Of a stretch of DNA of 64,000 nt, positions 1-9,655 are shown one piece after another. The stretch is from assembly GCF_000092425.1 (NCBI RefSeq), contig NC_014221.1, forward strand, positions 1 through 64,000, read 5' to 3'. The DNA is from Truepera radiovictrix DSM 17093 (lineage in GTDB: Bacteria > Deinococcota > Deinococci > Deinococcales > Trueperaceae). The translations under genes and the position numbers were made by a program. Each line of letters starts with the position of its first letter. The stretch's first letter is position 1. Under the pieces are notes generated by a model. It saw only the letters and a program-made list of their open reading frames with translations. It did no database searches and was not told the origin of the DNA.

Positions 1-72
1 TTTGTTAGACTAGCGCGTTAGGAAGACCCTGCAGTAGGGCAGTGCAGACGAGCAGGGGATGGTTCAGGGCCG

Positions 73-102
73 CTCTAACCATGGGCTCTCTAACCATGGG
101 CC
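73..102. repeat. 15-bp tandem duplication upstream of dnaA
   Basis: Two adjacent copies of the 15-mer CTCTAACCATGGGCT lie head to tail at 73-87 and 88-102; the second differs only in its last base. They sit 64 bp before dnaA in a stretch where I see no gene. The unit does not match a DnaA box, and its function is unknown. Confidence 0.6.
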
Positions 103-165
103 GAGGCGCGTTGCGCGTCACCGCCTCTCCGGGAGCACCTCGTCTCACCCCGCACAAAGGACGCC

Positions 166-1500
166 ATGTTGAGGCACGAAAACGCAATCTGGGATGATAT
201 CCTCGAGTACGTCCGCGACAAGATCCCCGAGGTCGAGTTTCGCACCTGGTTTAAGCAGGTCCGTCCGCTAGGCATCGAGAACGGCGTCTTTATGATCGGT
301 GTGCCGCACTCGTTCGCGCGCGACTGGCTCAAAAACCACTACAGCCCGGTGCTCGAGCACGCGCTTAAAGACCTCGGTGCCGCCTCCCCGCGCGTCGGCT
401 TTCAGGTCGTCAGCTTCCCGACCACCGAGCAGCCCGACATCTTTCAACCCCAGACGACCGGTGACGACAGCTCTCAGGTCAAGCGGCCGCGACTCAACCC
501 CAAGTACGTTTTTTCCAACTTCGTCGTCGGCCCCAACAACAACCTCGCCTCCGCCGCAGCGCTCGCCGTCGCTGAGGCGCCGGGGCGGGCGTACAACCCG
601 CTTTTCATCTACGGCGACGCTGGACTCGGCAAAACGCATCTGATGCACGCCGTCGGTCACGCCGTCGCCGAGCGCCTCCCGCAGCTCTACATCGAGTACG
701 TCACCACCGAAGCGTTTACCAACGACCTCATCAACGCTATCCGCGAGGATAGGATGACCGCCTTTCGCGACCGCTACCGGAGCGTCGACGTCCTGCTCGT
801 CGACGACGTGCAATTTATCGCCGGCAAAGAGCGGACCCAAGAGGAATTCTTCCACACCTTTAACGCGCTCTACGAGTCGGGCAAACAGATCATCCTCTCC
901 TCCGACCGCCCCCCTAAAGACATCCCGACGCTTGAAAACCGCCTGCGGAGCCGTTTCGAGTGGGGGCTCATCACCGACATCCAGGCGCCGGAGCTAGAGA
1001 CGCGCATCGCGATCCTTAAGATGAACGCCGAATACCGCGGCGTCAAAATTCCGCCGGACGTCATCGACTACATCGCTCGGCAGGTGACCTCCAACATCCG
1101 CGAGCTCGAGGGGGCGCTCGTCAGGGTCATTCTCTACGCCAGCATGAACCAAGTCGAGCTCAACCGCCAGACGGTTGCCGCCGCCCTCTCCGACGTCTAT
1201 GCTCCTAGCGAGCTCAACTTGAGCATGGAGGAGATTTTGCGGGCGACCGCCTTTCACTTCGAGGCCGACGCCGAGGACCTCCGTTCAAAAGGCCGCCGCC
1301 ACGAACTCGTCGTACCGCGGCAGGTCGCCATGTACCTCATGCGCGAGCTGACCTCGCACTCGTATCCCGAGATCGGTCAGTTTTTTAGCGGTCGCGACCA
1401 CTCGACCGTGGTCTACGCGGTGCAGAAGGTCGGGGAGCAGCTCGCCAAGGACCGCGAGCTCGAGATGCGGATCCAAGCGATCAAAAGCGACCTCCTGTAA
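166..1500 (+). CDS. dnaA: Chromosomal replication initiator protein DnaA
   Basis: This is the AAA+ initiator that binds DnaA boxes and melts the origin. The 444-residue protein shows all four domains: an N-terminal interaction domain (residues 1-80), a short linker, an AAA+ core with Walker A GDAGLGKT and Walker B LLVDDVQF, and a C-terminal helix-turn-helix domain with the DnaA signature [11 protein letters not shown]. The ATG start is preceded by AAAGGA. The gene is followed directly by the origin and dnaN, the usual bacterial order, and the DnaA boxes just downstream allow autoregulation. Length is normal for the family and nothing is missing. Confidence 0.99.
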   Translation: MLRHENAIWDDILEYVRDKIPEVEFRTWFKQVRPLGIENGVFMIGVPHSFARDWLKNHYSPVLEHALKDLGAASPRVGFQVVSFPTTEQPDIFQPQTTGDDSSQVKRPRLNPKYVFSNFVVGPNNNLASAAALAVAEAPGRAYNPLFIYGDAGLGKTHLMHAVGHAVAERLPQLYIEYVTTEAFTNDLINAIREDRMTAFRDRYRSVDVLLVDDVQFIAGKERTQEEFFHTFNALYESGKQIILSSDRPPKDIPTLENRLRSRFEWGLITDIQAPELETRIAILKMNAEYRGVKIPPDVIDYIARQVTSNIRELEGALVRVILYASMNQVELNRQTVAAALSDVYAPSELNLSMEEILRATAFHFEADAEDLRSKGRRHELVVPRQVAMYLMRELTSHSYPEIGQFFSGRDHSTVVYAVQKVGEQLAKDRELEMRIQAIKSDLL

Positions 1501-1829
1501 ACTCATCTAAAAGGTCAGTTTTTCATGATTTTAATTTTTTGCTCATTTCGAGTTGTGGATAAGTCTGTGGATAAGCTGTGGATAAGCTGTGGACAACGCT
1601 GTGGATAACGCCCCTATCCGCAGGGCTGTGGATAGCTGTGGATAACTTGCGGGGTTATCCACAGCTCAGGGCGAGTTATCCACAGTTTTATCCACAGCGG
1701 CTTTACCGTCTGGAGCGGATTAAACCCCAGTTATCCACACTATCCACAGCCCCTACTATAGAGAAAGGGTTCTGTCTTGATGCCTGATGTTCTCCGTCCC
1801 CCCTTTTTAAGCTTAGAGGTTGTGCTCTC
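1501..1829. other. Replication origin oriC
   Basis: The dnaA-dnaN spacer has no gene but is packed with DnaA boxes. Forward boxes (TGTGGATAA or one mismatch) start at 1554, 1566, 1577, 1588, 1600, 1627 and 1637. Reverse boxes (TTATCCACA or one mismatch) start at 1655, 1676, 1688, 1731 and 1740. The first five are spaced 11-12 bp, about one helical turn, which suits a cooperative DnaA filament. An AT-rich run at 1519-1547, very unlike the surrounding GC-rich DNA, is the likely unwinding element. The arrangement of all forward boxes followed by all reverse boxes is clear in the sequence; assignment as oriC follows from box density and gene context. Confidence 0.97.
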
Positions 1830-2921
1830 ATGAATGTCGAGGTACCGAGAAAGGCGTTGGGGGAGGTGCTCGCGCACCTCGAGCGCATCGTGCCGAGCCG
1901 TAGCAGCAACCCGAGCCTCAGCTTGCTCCGCCTCGAACTTAGCGACGGCCACCTTACCCTGAGCGGGAGCAACCTCGACCTCGACTTGCAGGCTACCCTC
2001 GCCGTGAGTAGTAGCGGTGAGCGCGGTGGCCCGTGGGCCCTGCCAGCTCACGTCTTCGGCCAAGTCGCGCGGGCGCTGCCCGGTGAACTCGTCGAGCTGA
2101 CGTTTGAGAGCGCCGAGCTCGAGGTGCGTTCGGGAAGCTACGCGACGAAGCTCCAACTCATGACCACCGACTTGCCCGACTTGGTGTTCCCCAACGACCT
2201 GCCGGGCCGTTTTTCCGCCGAGCGTTTGGGCGCAGCTCTCAGCCACGTCCGTTACGCCGCCGCCGTCGCCGAGTACCAAGCCATCTTCCGCGGCGTCAAG
2301 CTCGAGCTCCACGACGGTCGCACCCGCGCCGTAGCGACCGACGGCTTTCGTCTCGCGTACTATCACCTAGGCGCGTCGACCGGGTTGGCGCAAGACATCG
2401 TGATCCCCGCCCGCAGCGCCGACGAGCTCGTAAAGCTGCTCGGCGATGGTGAGACCAAGCTCGGCCTCAGTGAGGGACAGCTGTCACTCGAGACCGGCCC
2501 GTATCGGCTCAACGTCAAACTCATGGAGGGGACGTTCCCCGACTACGAACGGGTGATCCCATCGCACTTCCCGGTGAGCATCACCCTCGCCGCGCGTACC
2601 CTGCTCGAAGGGGTGCAGCGGGTGGCGGTGATGGCCGACCGCACGGCGAACAACCGCGTCGACCTCTTTGTCCGCGACGGCACCCTGCAGATCACCGCCG
2701 AAGGGGCCTATGGGCGCGCTCAGGAGGCGCTCGCCGTCGCGCAGGAGGGGAGCGAGTCGGAGATCGCGCTGGCCTACAACGCCGACTACCTCTTAAGCGC
2801 GCTGCGGCCCGTGGGCGGTGACGTGCGCTTCTCCTTCTCCGGCCCGACGAGCCCGAGCGTGCTCGTTAGCCTCGCCGACCCGAGCTATCTGGCGATGGTC
2901 GTGCCGCTGAGAACGGGGTAG
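1830..2921 (+). CDS. dnaN: DNA polymerase III beta sliding clamp
   Basis: This encodes the ring-shaped processivity clamp that tethers the replicative polymerase and repair enzymes to DNA. The 363-residue protein has normal length and begins MNVEVPRKALGEVLAHLERI, typical of clamp domain 1. It contains the central ATDGFRLAYY-type motif and ends with MVVPLRTG, matching the conserved C-terminal M-P-M/V-R type tail. It lies immediately after oriC. The ATG at 1830 follows an AGAGGT-like ribosome site about 10 nt upstream. The 199-bp gap to eno shows no convincing promoter. Confidence 0.97.
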   Translation: MNVEVPRKALGEVLAHLERIVPSRSSNPSLSLLRLELSDGHLTLSGSNLDLDLQATLAVSSSGERGGPWALPAHVFGQVARALPGELVELTFESAELEVRSGSYATKLQLMTTDLPDLVFPNDLPGRFSAERLGAALSHVRYAAAVAEYQAIFRGVKLELHDGRTRAVATDGFRLAYYHLGASTGLAQDIVIPARSADELVKLLGDGETKLGLSEGQLSLETGPYRLNVKLMEGTFPDYERVIPSHFPVSITLAARTLLEGVQRVAVMADRTANNRVDLFVRDGTLQITAEGAYGRAQEALAVAQEGSESEIALAYNADYLLSALRPVGGDVRFSFSGPTSPSVLVSLADPSYLAMVVPLRTG

Positions 2922-3087
2922 CCCTAGGGCGCGCCAAGGGGGCGACCTGAGGGTGCGCGGCGGTATAAGCTGGTTGGGGCAGCGGTGTAGCGGCGTCGGT
3001 GTAGCTGCTCGCCTTAGCGGTGCGAGGGGTGTCGAGGGCTACCGTTTGACGCCGCCGACCCCGACGTGGGACAGACGGCGCTGGTGA

Positions 3088-4388
<1,301 letters not shown>

Positions 4389-4389
<1 letters not shown>

Positions 4390-5840
4390 TGCGCCAGGTT
4401 CGCCGAACCAAGATCGTCGCCACCTTGGGGCCGGCGAGCAGCGACCCCGAGGTCATCAAAAACCTCATCCAGGCGGGGGTCAACGTCTTTCGGCTTAACT
4501 TCTCGCACGGCAGCCGCGAGACGCACCAAAACAACATCGCACTGATCCGGCAGGAGGCGGCGCGACTCGGCACCCCCATCGGCGTGCTGCAAGACCTTCA
4601 AGGCCCGAAGATCCGCACCACCACCTTTGCCGAGGGCAAGGTCATGCTGACCGCCGGGCAGCGTTTTAACCTGACCTGTGACGACACCTCCCCCGGGGAC
4701 GCTGCGCGCGTGGGCGTCACCTACCCCAACCTGTTTGCCGACGTCAAGGTCGGCGACACGCTGCTTTTAGACGACGGGCGGCTCGCGCTGCGCGTCACGG
4801 CGGTGCGCGGCGAGACCATCGAGACCGAGGTCACCCTCGGGGGGGTGCTCTCGAACAACAAGGGGATCAACATCCCTGACGCTGACCTGTCGATCCCCGC
4901 GCTGACCGACAAGGACGTCGAGGACCTGCTCTTTGGAGCGGAGCTCGACGTCGACTGGGTGGCGATGAGCTTCGTGCGGAGCCGCGACGACCTGCTGCTC
5001 GCTCGGCACTACCTCGCGAGGGCAGGGTCGCGGGCGAAGCTGATGGCCAAGATTGAAAAGCCGTCGGCGGTCGCCCGCTTCGACGAGATCCTCGCCGAGG
5101 TCGACGGCATCATGGTCGCGCGCGGCGATCTGGGGGTCGAGCTCCCCCCCGAGCGGGTACCGATCATTCAAAAGCGCCTGATCCGCGCCTGCGTCGAGGC
5201 GGGCAAACCGGTCGTGACCGCGACGCAGATGCTCGAGAGCATGATCTCGAGCCCGACGCCGACGCGCGCGGAGGCCTCCGACGTGGCCAACGCCATCTAC
5301 GACGGCACCGACGCCATTATGCTCTCGGCCGAGACGGCGGTCGGGAGCTATCCGGTCGAAGCGGTGCGGATGATGGCCCGCATCGCCCTATCGGTCGAGG
5401 GGGACGCGAGCTACCAGGCCAACTTGCGCGAGCACTACCCGCAACCCGACAGCACCACGGCCGATGCGGTGTCGCTCGCCGCCTGCCAGATGGCGCACTT
5501 TCTCTCCGCCAGGATGATCGTGACCTTTACCTCGTCGGGGACGACGGCGCTGCGCGTGGCGCACAACCGCCCCTCGGCGCCCATCTTGGCGCTGACCCCG
5601 AGCGAGCGGGCCTACCGGCAGCTCAGCCTCTCGTGGGGGATCCTGCCGGTATTCTCCGAAGAGATCCATTCGACCGACGAGATGGTCGAGGTCGCCAACG
5701 CCAAGATCATCGAGCTGATGAAGCGCACGGCGGGTCTTACCGTCGGCGACCGCTACGTGATCACCGCAGGCGTCCCTTTCGGTATGCGCGGCACCACCAA
5801 CCTCATCCGTGTCGAGGTGATCCGCGAAACCCCCGGATAG
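4389..5840 (+). CDS. pyk: Pyruvate kinase
   Basis: Pyruvate kinase transfers phosphate from PEP to ADP, giving pyruvate and ATP. The 483-residue protein starts with the conserved RRTKIVATLGPASS and FRLNFSHG motifs. It contains the active-site signature around MAKIEKPSAV, the metal site MVARGDLGVELP, and TATQMLESM, followed by the C-terminal allosteric domain. The start codon overlaps the eno stop by one base, and no separate promoter is visible, so the two are probably co-transcribed. The transcript ends at the palindromic terminator at 5918-5945. Confidence 0.98.
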
Positions 5841-5917
5841 CGTTGAGCGCTCGCTACCGGTCCGCGCACGGCAGCGAGGCGCTTGGGGGCGCTGGCAGCG
5901 CGACACCCACCCAAACC

Positions 5918-5945
5918 AAAAGCGGGCGCAGCTGCGCCCGCTTTT
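5918..5945. terminator. Bidirectional intrinsic terminator
   Basis: A perfect 28-bp palindrome (two 14-nt arms) starts with AAAA and ends with TTTT, so either strand forms a GC-rich hairpin followed by a U run. It lies between the convergent genes pyk (+) and rplI (-) and can serve both. Confidence 0.9.
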
Positions 5946-5961
5946 GCTGCCCTGTAAACAG

Positions 5962-6411
5962 TTACGCGTTCTCCGCGACGACCGCGACCTTGAGGTCGAT
6001 GGGCACTTCGGGGTGGGGTTTGTAGACCACGGTGTACTCGCCGAGGGTTTTGATCGGCTCGTGCAGGTCGAGCTTGCGGCGGTCGATGGTGACCTCGAAG
6101 CGCTTTTCAAGCGCCTCGGCGATGTCGCGCGCCGTGACCGAGCCGTAGATGCGGTCTTCACCGGCGCGCACCGGGATCTCGAGCTGCGCCTCGGCGAGCA
6201 TCTCTTTAAGGCGCTCGGCGTCGGCTTTGCGTTCGGCGAGCTGCTTCGCCCGCTGCGCCAAGCGCGCCTCTAGCTCGCGCTGATTGGCCTGCGTCGCGGG
6301 CAGGGCGAGGCCGCGCGGTACCAGAAAGTTGCGCGCAAACCCCGGTTTGACCGAGACCAAGTCCCCCGCTTCGCCGAGTTTTTCAACCGGTTCGAGCAGG
6401 ATGACGTTCAT
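5962..6411 (-). CDS. rplI: 50S ribosomal protein L9
   Basis: L9 binds 23S rRNA near the L1 stalk base. The 149-residue product has the family N-terminus MNVILLEPVEKLGEAGDLV and the long connecting helix rich in Glu, Lys and Arg (residues 42-75) leading to the C-terminal rRNA-binding lobe. Its start overlaps the rpsR stop by 4 bp (ATGA). It is the last gene of the rpsF-ssb-rpsR-rplI operon, a common bacterial arrangement. Confidence 0.97.
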   Translation of the reverse strand: MNVILLEPVEKLGEAGDLVSVKPGFARNFLVPRGLALPATQANQRELEARLAQRAKQLAERKADAERLKEMLAEAQLEIPVRAGEDRIYGSVTARDIAEALEKRFEVTIDRRKLDLHEPIKTLGEYTVVYKPHPEVPIDLKVAVVAENA

Positions 6412-6692
6412 TTGCGCACCAGCTTCTCGGTGATCGGGACGATGGCGAGAACGCGCGCCTGTTTAATCGTGGTGGCGAGCCTACGCTGGTGCTTCGCGCA
6501 CACACCGGTCCGCCGCCGTGGCAGGATCTTGGCGGTGTCGGAGATAAAGCGGCGCAGCATCCTACCGTCGCGGTAGTCGGTGACCTCTTGCTCCCCCGTG
6601 CAGAAGGGGCAGACCTTCGGGCGGCGCCCGCGGCGTCCGCCGCGGCGGTCATCGCGGTCGCGGCGGCTTTTCGTGTTACGTGCTTGAGCCAT
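6408..6692 (-). CDS. rpsR: 30S ribosomal protein S18 (zinc-type)
   Basis: S18 pairs with S6 on the small-subunit platform. The 94-residue protein has a very basic N-terminus and the core LRRFISDTAKILPRRRTG. Cysteines in VCPFC and the later VCAKH form the CxxC...CxxH set of zinc-binding S18 proteins. The start codon immediately follows the ssb stop (TAG-ATG, zero spacing), so translation depends on ssb readout. Confidence 0.97.
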   Translation of the reverse strand: MAQARNTKSRRDRDDRRGGRRGRRPKVCPFCTGEQEVTDYRDGRMLRRFISDTAKILPRRRTGVCAKHQRRLATTIKQARVLAIVPITEKLVRK

Positions 6693-7541
6693 CTAAAACG
6701 GTAGATCCTCTTCTGGTGGAAATTCCTCGTCAATGTCCAGCGCGGGGCTGGGACGACTCTGCTGACCCCTTTGGGCGCCCACCGCCTGCTGAGCGGGTTG
6801 GGGGCGGGTGCTGGCGCCACCACCGCCAGGACCACGGGTCAGGTACTCGACGCGGCTACCTTCGAGTTTGTCCTTGTACTGACGGTTGCCGTCTTTGTCC
6901 GTCCAGTTGTCTTTGACGAGCCGTCCGATCACCAGCACCGGATCGCCTTTGGCGAGCTCCGCGCAGCTCTCGGCCAGCTCACGCCAGACGTTGACCTCGA
7001 CAAAGTGAACGCTCTCCTGGTCCTGCCCGCTGCGGTCGCGGTACTGCTCGTTGACGGCGACGACAAAACGGGTGACCGCGTCGCCCGAGGGGGTGTAGCG
7101 CAGCTCGGCGTCCCGGATCAGGTTGCCGATGATGGTGACGTGGTTGAGCGCATTTTTCAGGCGCTCCTGACCGCGCGCGTCGAGCACCGTCGGTTCGCCC
7201 TTGCGCGGGCCGTGGGTCAGCACGTCGACGCGCACGGCGTTGATCCCGAGCGCGCTCCGCTTCTGGCCGCTCGCGTCCTCCCAGGCGCGGTAGTTTAGGC
7301 GCCCTTCGACGAAGACGGGCGTTCCGGCCGCCAGTTGATCGACCAGGTATTCGGCCTGTTTGCCGAACACCGACACGCGGTGGTACCACGCCAACTCACG
7401 CAGCTGGCCGTCGCTCCCGACGACGTGGTCGTTACCGGCTAAGTTGAGCTCCAAAATGGCCAAACCGCCGGCGGTGTACTTCATGTCGGGTGCTTGGGTC
7501 AGGGTACCGATGAGCTGGACGCTGTTAAGCCCTCGAGCCAT
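6693..7541 (-). CDS. ssb: Single-stranded DNA-binding protein with two OB folds
   Basis: SSB coats single-stranded DNA in replication and repair. The protein is 282 residues, far longer than the usual 150-180. It reads as two OB-fold domains in tandem: residues 1-110, starting MARGLNSVQLIGTLTQAPDM, and residues 115-235, starting NHVTIIGNLIRDAELRYT. A disordered tail ends in the acidic tip PPEEDLPF that recruits partner proteins. This duplicated form, active as a dimer rather than a tetramer, is a known mark of Deinococcus and Thermus. It sits between rpsF and rpsR as in most bacteria. Confidence 0.97.
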   Translation of the reverse strand: MARGLNSVQLIGTLTQAPDMKYTAGGLAILELNLAGNDHVVGSDGQLRELAWYHRVSVFGKQAEYLVDQLAAGTPVFVEGRLNYRAWEDASGQKRSALGINAVRVDVLTHGPRKGEPTVLDARGQERLKNALNHVTIIGNLIRDAELRYTPSGDAVTRFVVAVNEQYRDRSGQDQESVHFVEVNVWRELAESCAELAKGDPVLVIGRLVKDNWTDKDGNRQYKDKLEGSRVEYLTRGPGGGGASTRPQPAQQAVGAQRGQQSRPSPALDIDEEFPPEEDLPF

Positions 7542-7589
7542 GTTCTCCTCCGGATAAAGTCAACGGTGCGTTACCTCTGCGTGCGAGTC

Positions 7590-7940
7590 TTAAGCTGAAG
7601 CGGCTGGGGCCTCCTGGCCGGCGTCGCGCTCGCTGCTCCTTTGGGTGCGCTGTTCGGGACGGTCGCGCGTGATGAGTACGCGCATGACGTTGTCGCGCAG
7701 CCGCAAGTTGGTAGCGAGCTGGCGCGGCGCGGTCTCGGGGAGGCGAAGTCGGTAGATGATGTAGTAGCCCTCGTTCAGCTTGCGGATGGGGTAGGCGAGG
7801 CGCTTGTTGCCCCACTCGTCGGTGCTGAGAACCTCCCCCTCGAAGCGCTCGATCTGCGCCGCGATAGCGTCTTTCTCGAGGCCGAGCTGCGCTTCGCTCA
7901 GGTTGGGGTCGAGAATGACGTTAAGGTCGTAGTTGTGCAT
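7590..7940 (-). CDS. rpsF: 30S ribosomal protein S6
   Basis: S6 binds S18 and 16S rRNA. I place the start at the ATG at 7940, giving MHNYDLNVILDPNLSEAQLG (116 residues), because a strong AGGAGGTGAC ribosome site lies just upstream. An in-frame extension of 13 codons to 7979 lacks this support. The core includes WGNKRLAYPIRKLNEGYY and the RNA-binding beta strand LRLRDNVMRVLITRD. It is the first gene of the four-gene operon; a TAGAGT at about 7985 (minus strand) could be its -10, but no -35 is evident. Confidence 0.96.
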   Translation of the reverse strand: MHNYDLNVILDPNLSEAQLGLEKDAIAAQIERFEGEVLSTDEWGNKRLAYPIRKLNEGYYIIYRLRLPETAPRQLATNLRLRDNVMRVLITRDRPEQRTQRSSERDAGQEAPAASA

Positions 7941-8115
7941 GTCACCTCCTTTACGCGTAGGCTCGCTGCTAAAAAGCAACCACGTACTCTACCACGGCGG
8001 GAGCGAAACGTGCTAGGCGCTGGCGACAGCGAAGCGCGCGGGGCATAAAGCGGAGGTCGCGCGGCAGCGGGGGTGCACCGAGGGGCTGTGACATGCTAGC
8101 GAGGGAGGTGACCCT

Positions 8116-8838
8116 ATGCCGGAGCCGAAGCGCACCGAGAGAACTCGTCGGCGGCGCAGCGCGGGGGAGGGGGGGCAACGCCGAACCCTGCACACCCTCG
8201 TCGTGGTGGCGCTGTGGCTCGGAGGGCTCCTCGCGCTGTGGCTGTTCGCTAGAGCCCAGGGGCAGACCCCGGGGGGGCTCTTGCAGGAGCTTCTCGAGGC
8301 GCTCCGCGTGCACCCGCTGGCGCCCTTTTTGCTCTTCGGGCTCTACCTCGTCCGGCCGCTTTTTCTCCTCCCCGTGACCCTACTGACCCTGACCGCCGGG
8401 CTGCTCTTCGGCGCGTTCTGGGGGTTTTGGTACGCCGCTGCCGCCACGCTCGCCTCGGCGACGGTGGCCTACATCGTCGGTCGCTTTTTCGCCCAGGACC
8501 TCCCCGGGCGCTTCGGGCAGGGTGTCTCGACCCGGCTTCAGCGGTTTCCCTTCGAGACGGTGTTGCTGTGCCGCTTTCTGCTCCTCCCGGGCGACTTGGT
8601 CAACTACCTCGCCGGCTTTTTGCGGGTGCGTCTGGGCGCTTTTTTGCTGGCGACCCTTATCGGTGGGGCGCCGGGGCTCCTCGTCGGCGTCCTCGCCGGC
8701 GCTTCGCTCGAGGGGTTGCCGGGTGAGGTGCGCCTGAACGCGTGGTACCTCGTCGCCTCGGGGGTGCTCCTCGGCCTCAGCCTAGGGGTCTCTAGGTGGT
8801 TGCGGCGCCGCAACCCGCTCGGGCGCAACCCGCTCTAG
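8116..8838 (+). CDS. TVP38/TMEM64 (VTT/DedA-like) membrane protein
   Basis: This is a 240-residue integral membrane protein with an Arg-rich cytoplasmic start and about five to six hydrophobic segments. The central part shows the VTT-domain pattern: a VRPLFLLPVTLLTLTAGLLF stretch, then the glycine-rich GxxxG helices around FGAFWGFWYAAAATLASATV, and a later RFLLLPGDLVNYLAG motif. Family members are thought to move lipids or act at membrane contact sites; substrate here is unknown. The ATG follows GGGAGGTG. It is monocistronic in the window and faces away from the rpsF operon. Confidence 0.85.
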   Translation: MPEPKRTERTRRRRSAGEGGQRRTLHTLVVVALWLGGLLALWLFARAQGQTPGGLLQELLEALRVHPLAPFLLFGLYLVRPLFLLPVTLLTLTAGLLFGAFWGFWYAAAATLASATVAYIVGRFFAQDLPGRFGQGVSTRLQRFPFETVLLCRFLLLPGDLVNYLAGFLRVRLGAFLLATLIGGAPGLLVGVLAGASLEGLPGEVRLNAWYLVASGVLLGLSLGVSRWLRRRNPLGRNPL

Positions 8839-8959
8839 GGCTCCAAGCCGTAACGCGCCGTTAGGCGACGAGCACGCGGCGTTCGCAACCACTTTCGCGG
8901 CGCGGCCAAGGCGTGGTGGACACAAACGGTGGGGATGGGTGTCAAAGTGCGGAGAGGAC

Positions 8960-8985
8960 AAAAAAAGAGCGCTCTTGCGAGCGCT
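8960..8985 (-). terminator. Intrinsic terminator of the YciI-like gene
   Basis: Read on the minus strand, AGCGCTC-GCAA-GAGCGCT forms a 7-bp stem with a 4-nt loop and is followed by seven T residues (8966-8960). It is about 130 bp past the stop of the minus-strand gene at 9119. Confidence 0.85.
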
Positions 8986-9118
8986 GATAAAAACAGTGTA
9001 CACCCGTATGCGGCATTCGTCAAGAGGATGCACCCGCCGCACCGGGAACCCGCGTGTAAGGGTCTTGAAATCGCCCGTAACGGTTCCTGAGGGCGCCCTC
9101 ACGCCTGCTGGGAGGCGC

Positions 9119-9415
9119 TTAGAGCTCGAGCCCGACCGCGCGTCTAAAGGGGTAGATCTCCAGCTGCTGCCAGACCCCCTCTTTAAAGTAGACGTCGTTT
9201 TCGAGCAGCTCCCGCGCCGCCTCGAGCGAGGGCGCCTCGAGCAGCAGCGCGCTGCCGATCATCGTCCCCGCACCGTCTAAAAGCGCGCCGCCGAGCCGCA
9301 CGCGGCCCGCGTCGACGGCGGGTCGGATCTCGTCGAGGTGCCTTTGGCGCGCCCGCTGCCGCCGCGCGGGGGCGTCGGGATCGGTGCCGTCTTTGGCGAT
9401 GACAAGAAAGGTCAT
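9119..9415 (-). CDS. YciI-like protein
   Basis: This 98-residue protein starts MTFLVIAKDGTDPDAPARRQ and has the small ferredoxin-like fold pattern of the YciI family: a first beta strand, a HLDEIRPAVDAGRVRLGGAL helix-strand segment, and LEAPSLEAARELLENDVYFK near the C-terminus. The conserved His (RHLDEI) and Asp (ENDVYF) that form the presumed active site are present. The family's enzymatic role is poorly defined. It is a single gene with its own terminator, divergent from dnaK. Confidence 0.85.
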   Translation of the reverse strand: MTFLVIAKDGTDPDAPARRQRARQRHLDEIRPAVDAGRVRLGGALLDGAGTMIGSALLLEAPSLEAARELLENDVYFKEGVWQQLEIYPFRRAVGLEL

Positions 9416-9514
9416 GACCGTTCTCCTCGGGCTCGCTGTGAGCGCGTTTTCCAGGTCAGCTTACCGCGTTTTGCCCCCGCGCGCGGCGACGGCAGGGAGG
9501 ATGAAAGCGATGAA

Positions 9515-9535
9515 CTTGATATAAGTAGACTCACA
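9515..9535. promoter_or_regulatory. HAIR-like operator for HspR at dnaK
   Basis: The sequence CTTGATA-N7-ACTCACA matches the HAIR consensus CTTGAGT-N7-ACTCAAG at 10 of 14 positions with the exact 7-bp spacer. It ends 4 bp before the -35 box of the dnaK promoter, where a bound repressor would block RNA polymerase. HspR controls dnaK by such sites in actinobacteria and Deinococcus; no hspR gene is in this window. Confidence 0.6.
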
Positions 9536-9539
9536 TCTG

Positions 9540-9568
9540 TTGACATAGGTTTTTAGGATTGTTATACT
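9540..9568 (+). promoter_or_regulatory. Sigma-A promoter of dnaK-grpE-dnaJ
   Basis: TTGACA (9540-9545) and TATACT (9563-9568) are separated by an ideal 17 bp. This is among the best housekeeping promoters in the window and leaves an untranslated leader of about 80 nt before the dnaK ATG at 9656. Confidence 0.88.
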
Positions 9569-9655
9569 CTGCTTTAGCTTGAGCGCCTTGCGCACAGAAA
9601 TCTGCACAGCACCGCATCGAAGCAAGGCTTTGCAAACCATCCTGAAGGAGAGAAC

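Noticed and set aside
3041-3080. TTGACG-type promoter before eno
   Set aside because: No acceptable -10 box is found at 16-18 bp; I could not support a promoter in the dnaN-eno gap.
9577-9600. Second HAIR-like half-site (CTTGAGC) near the dnaK transcription start
   Set aside because: The matching second half at N7 is absent, so it is only a half-site.
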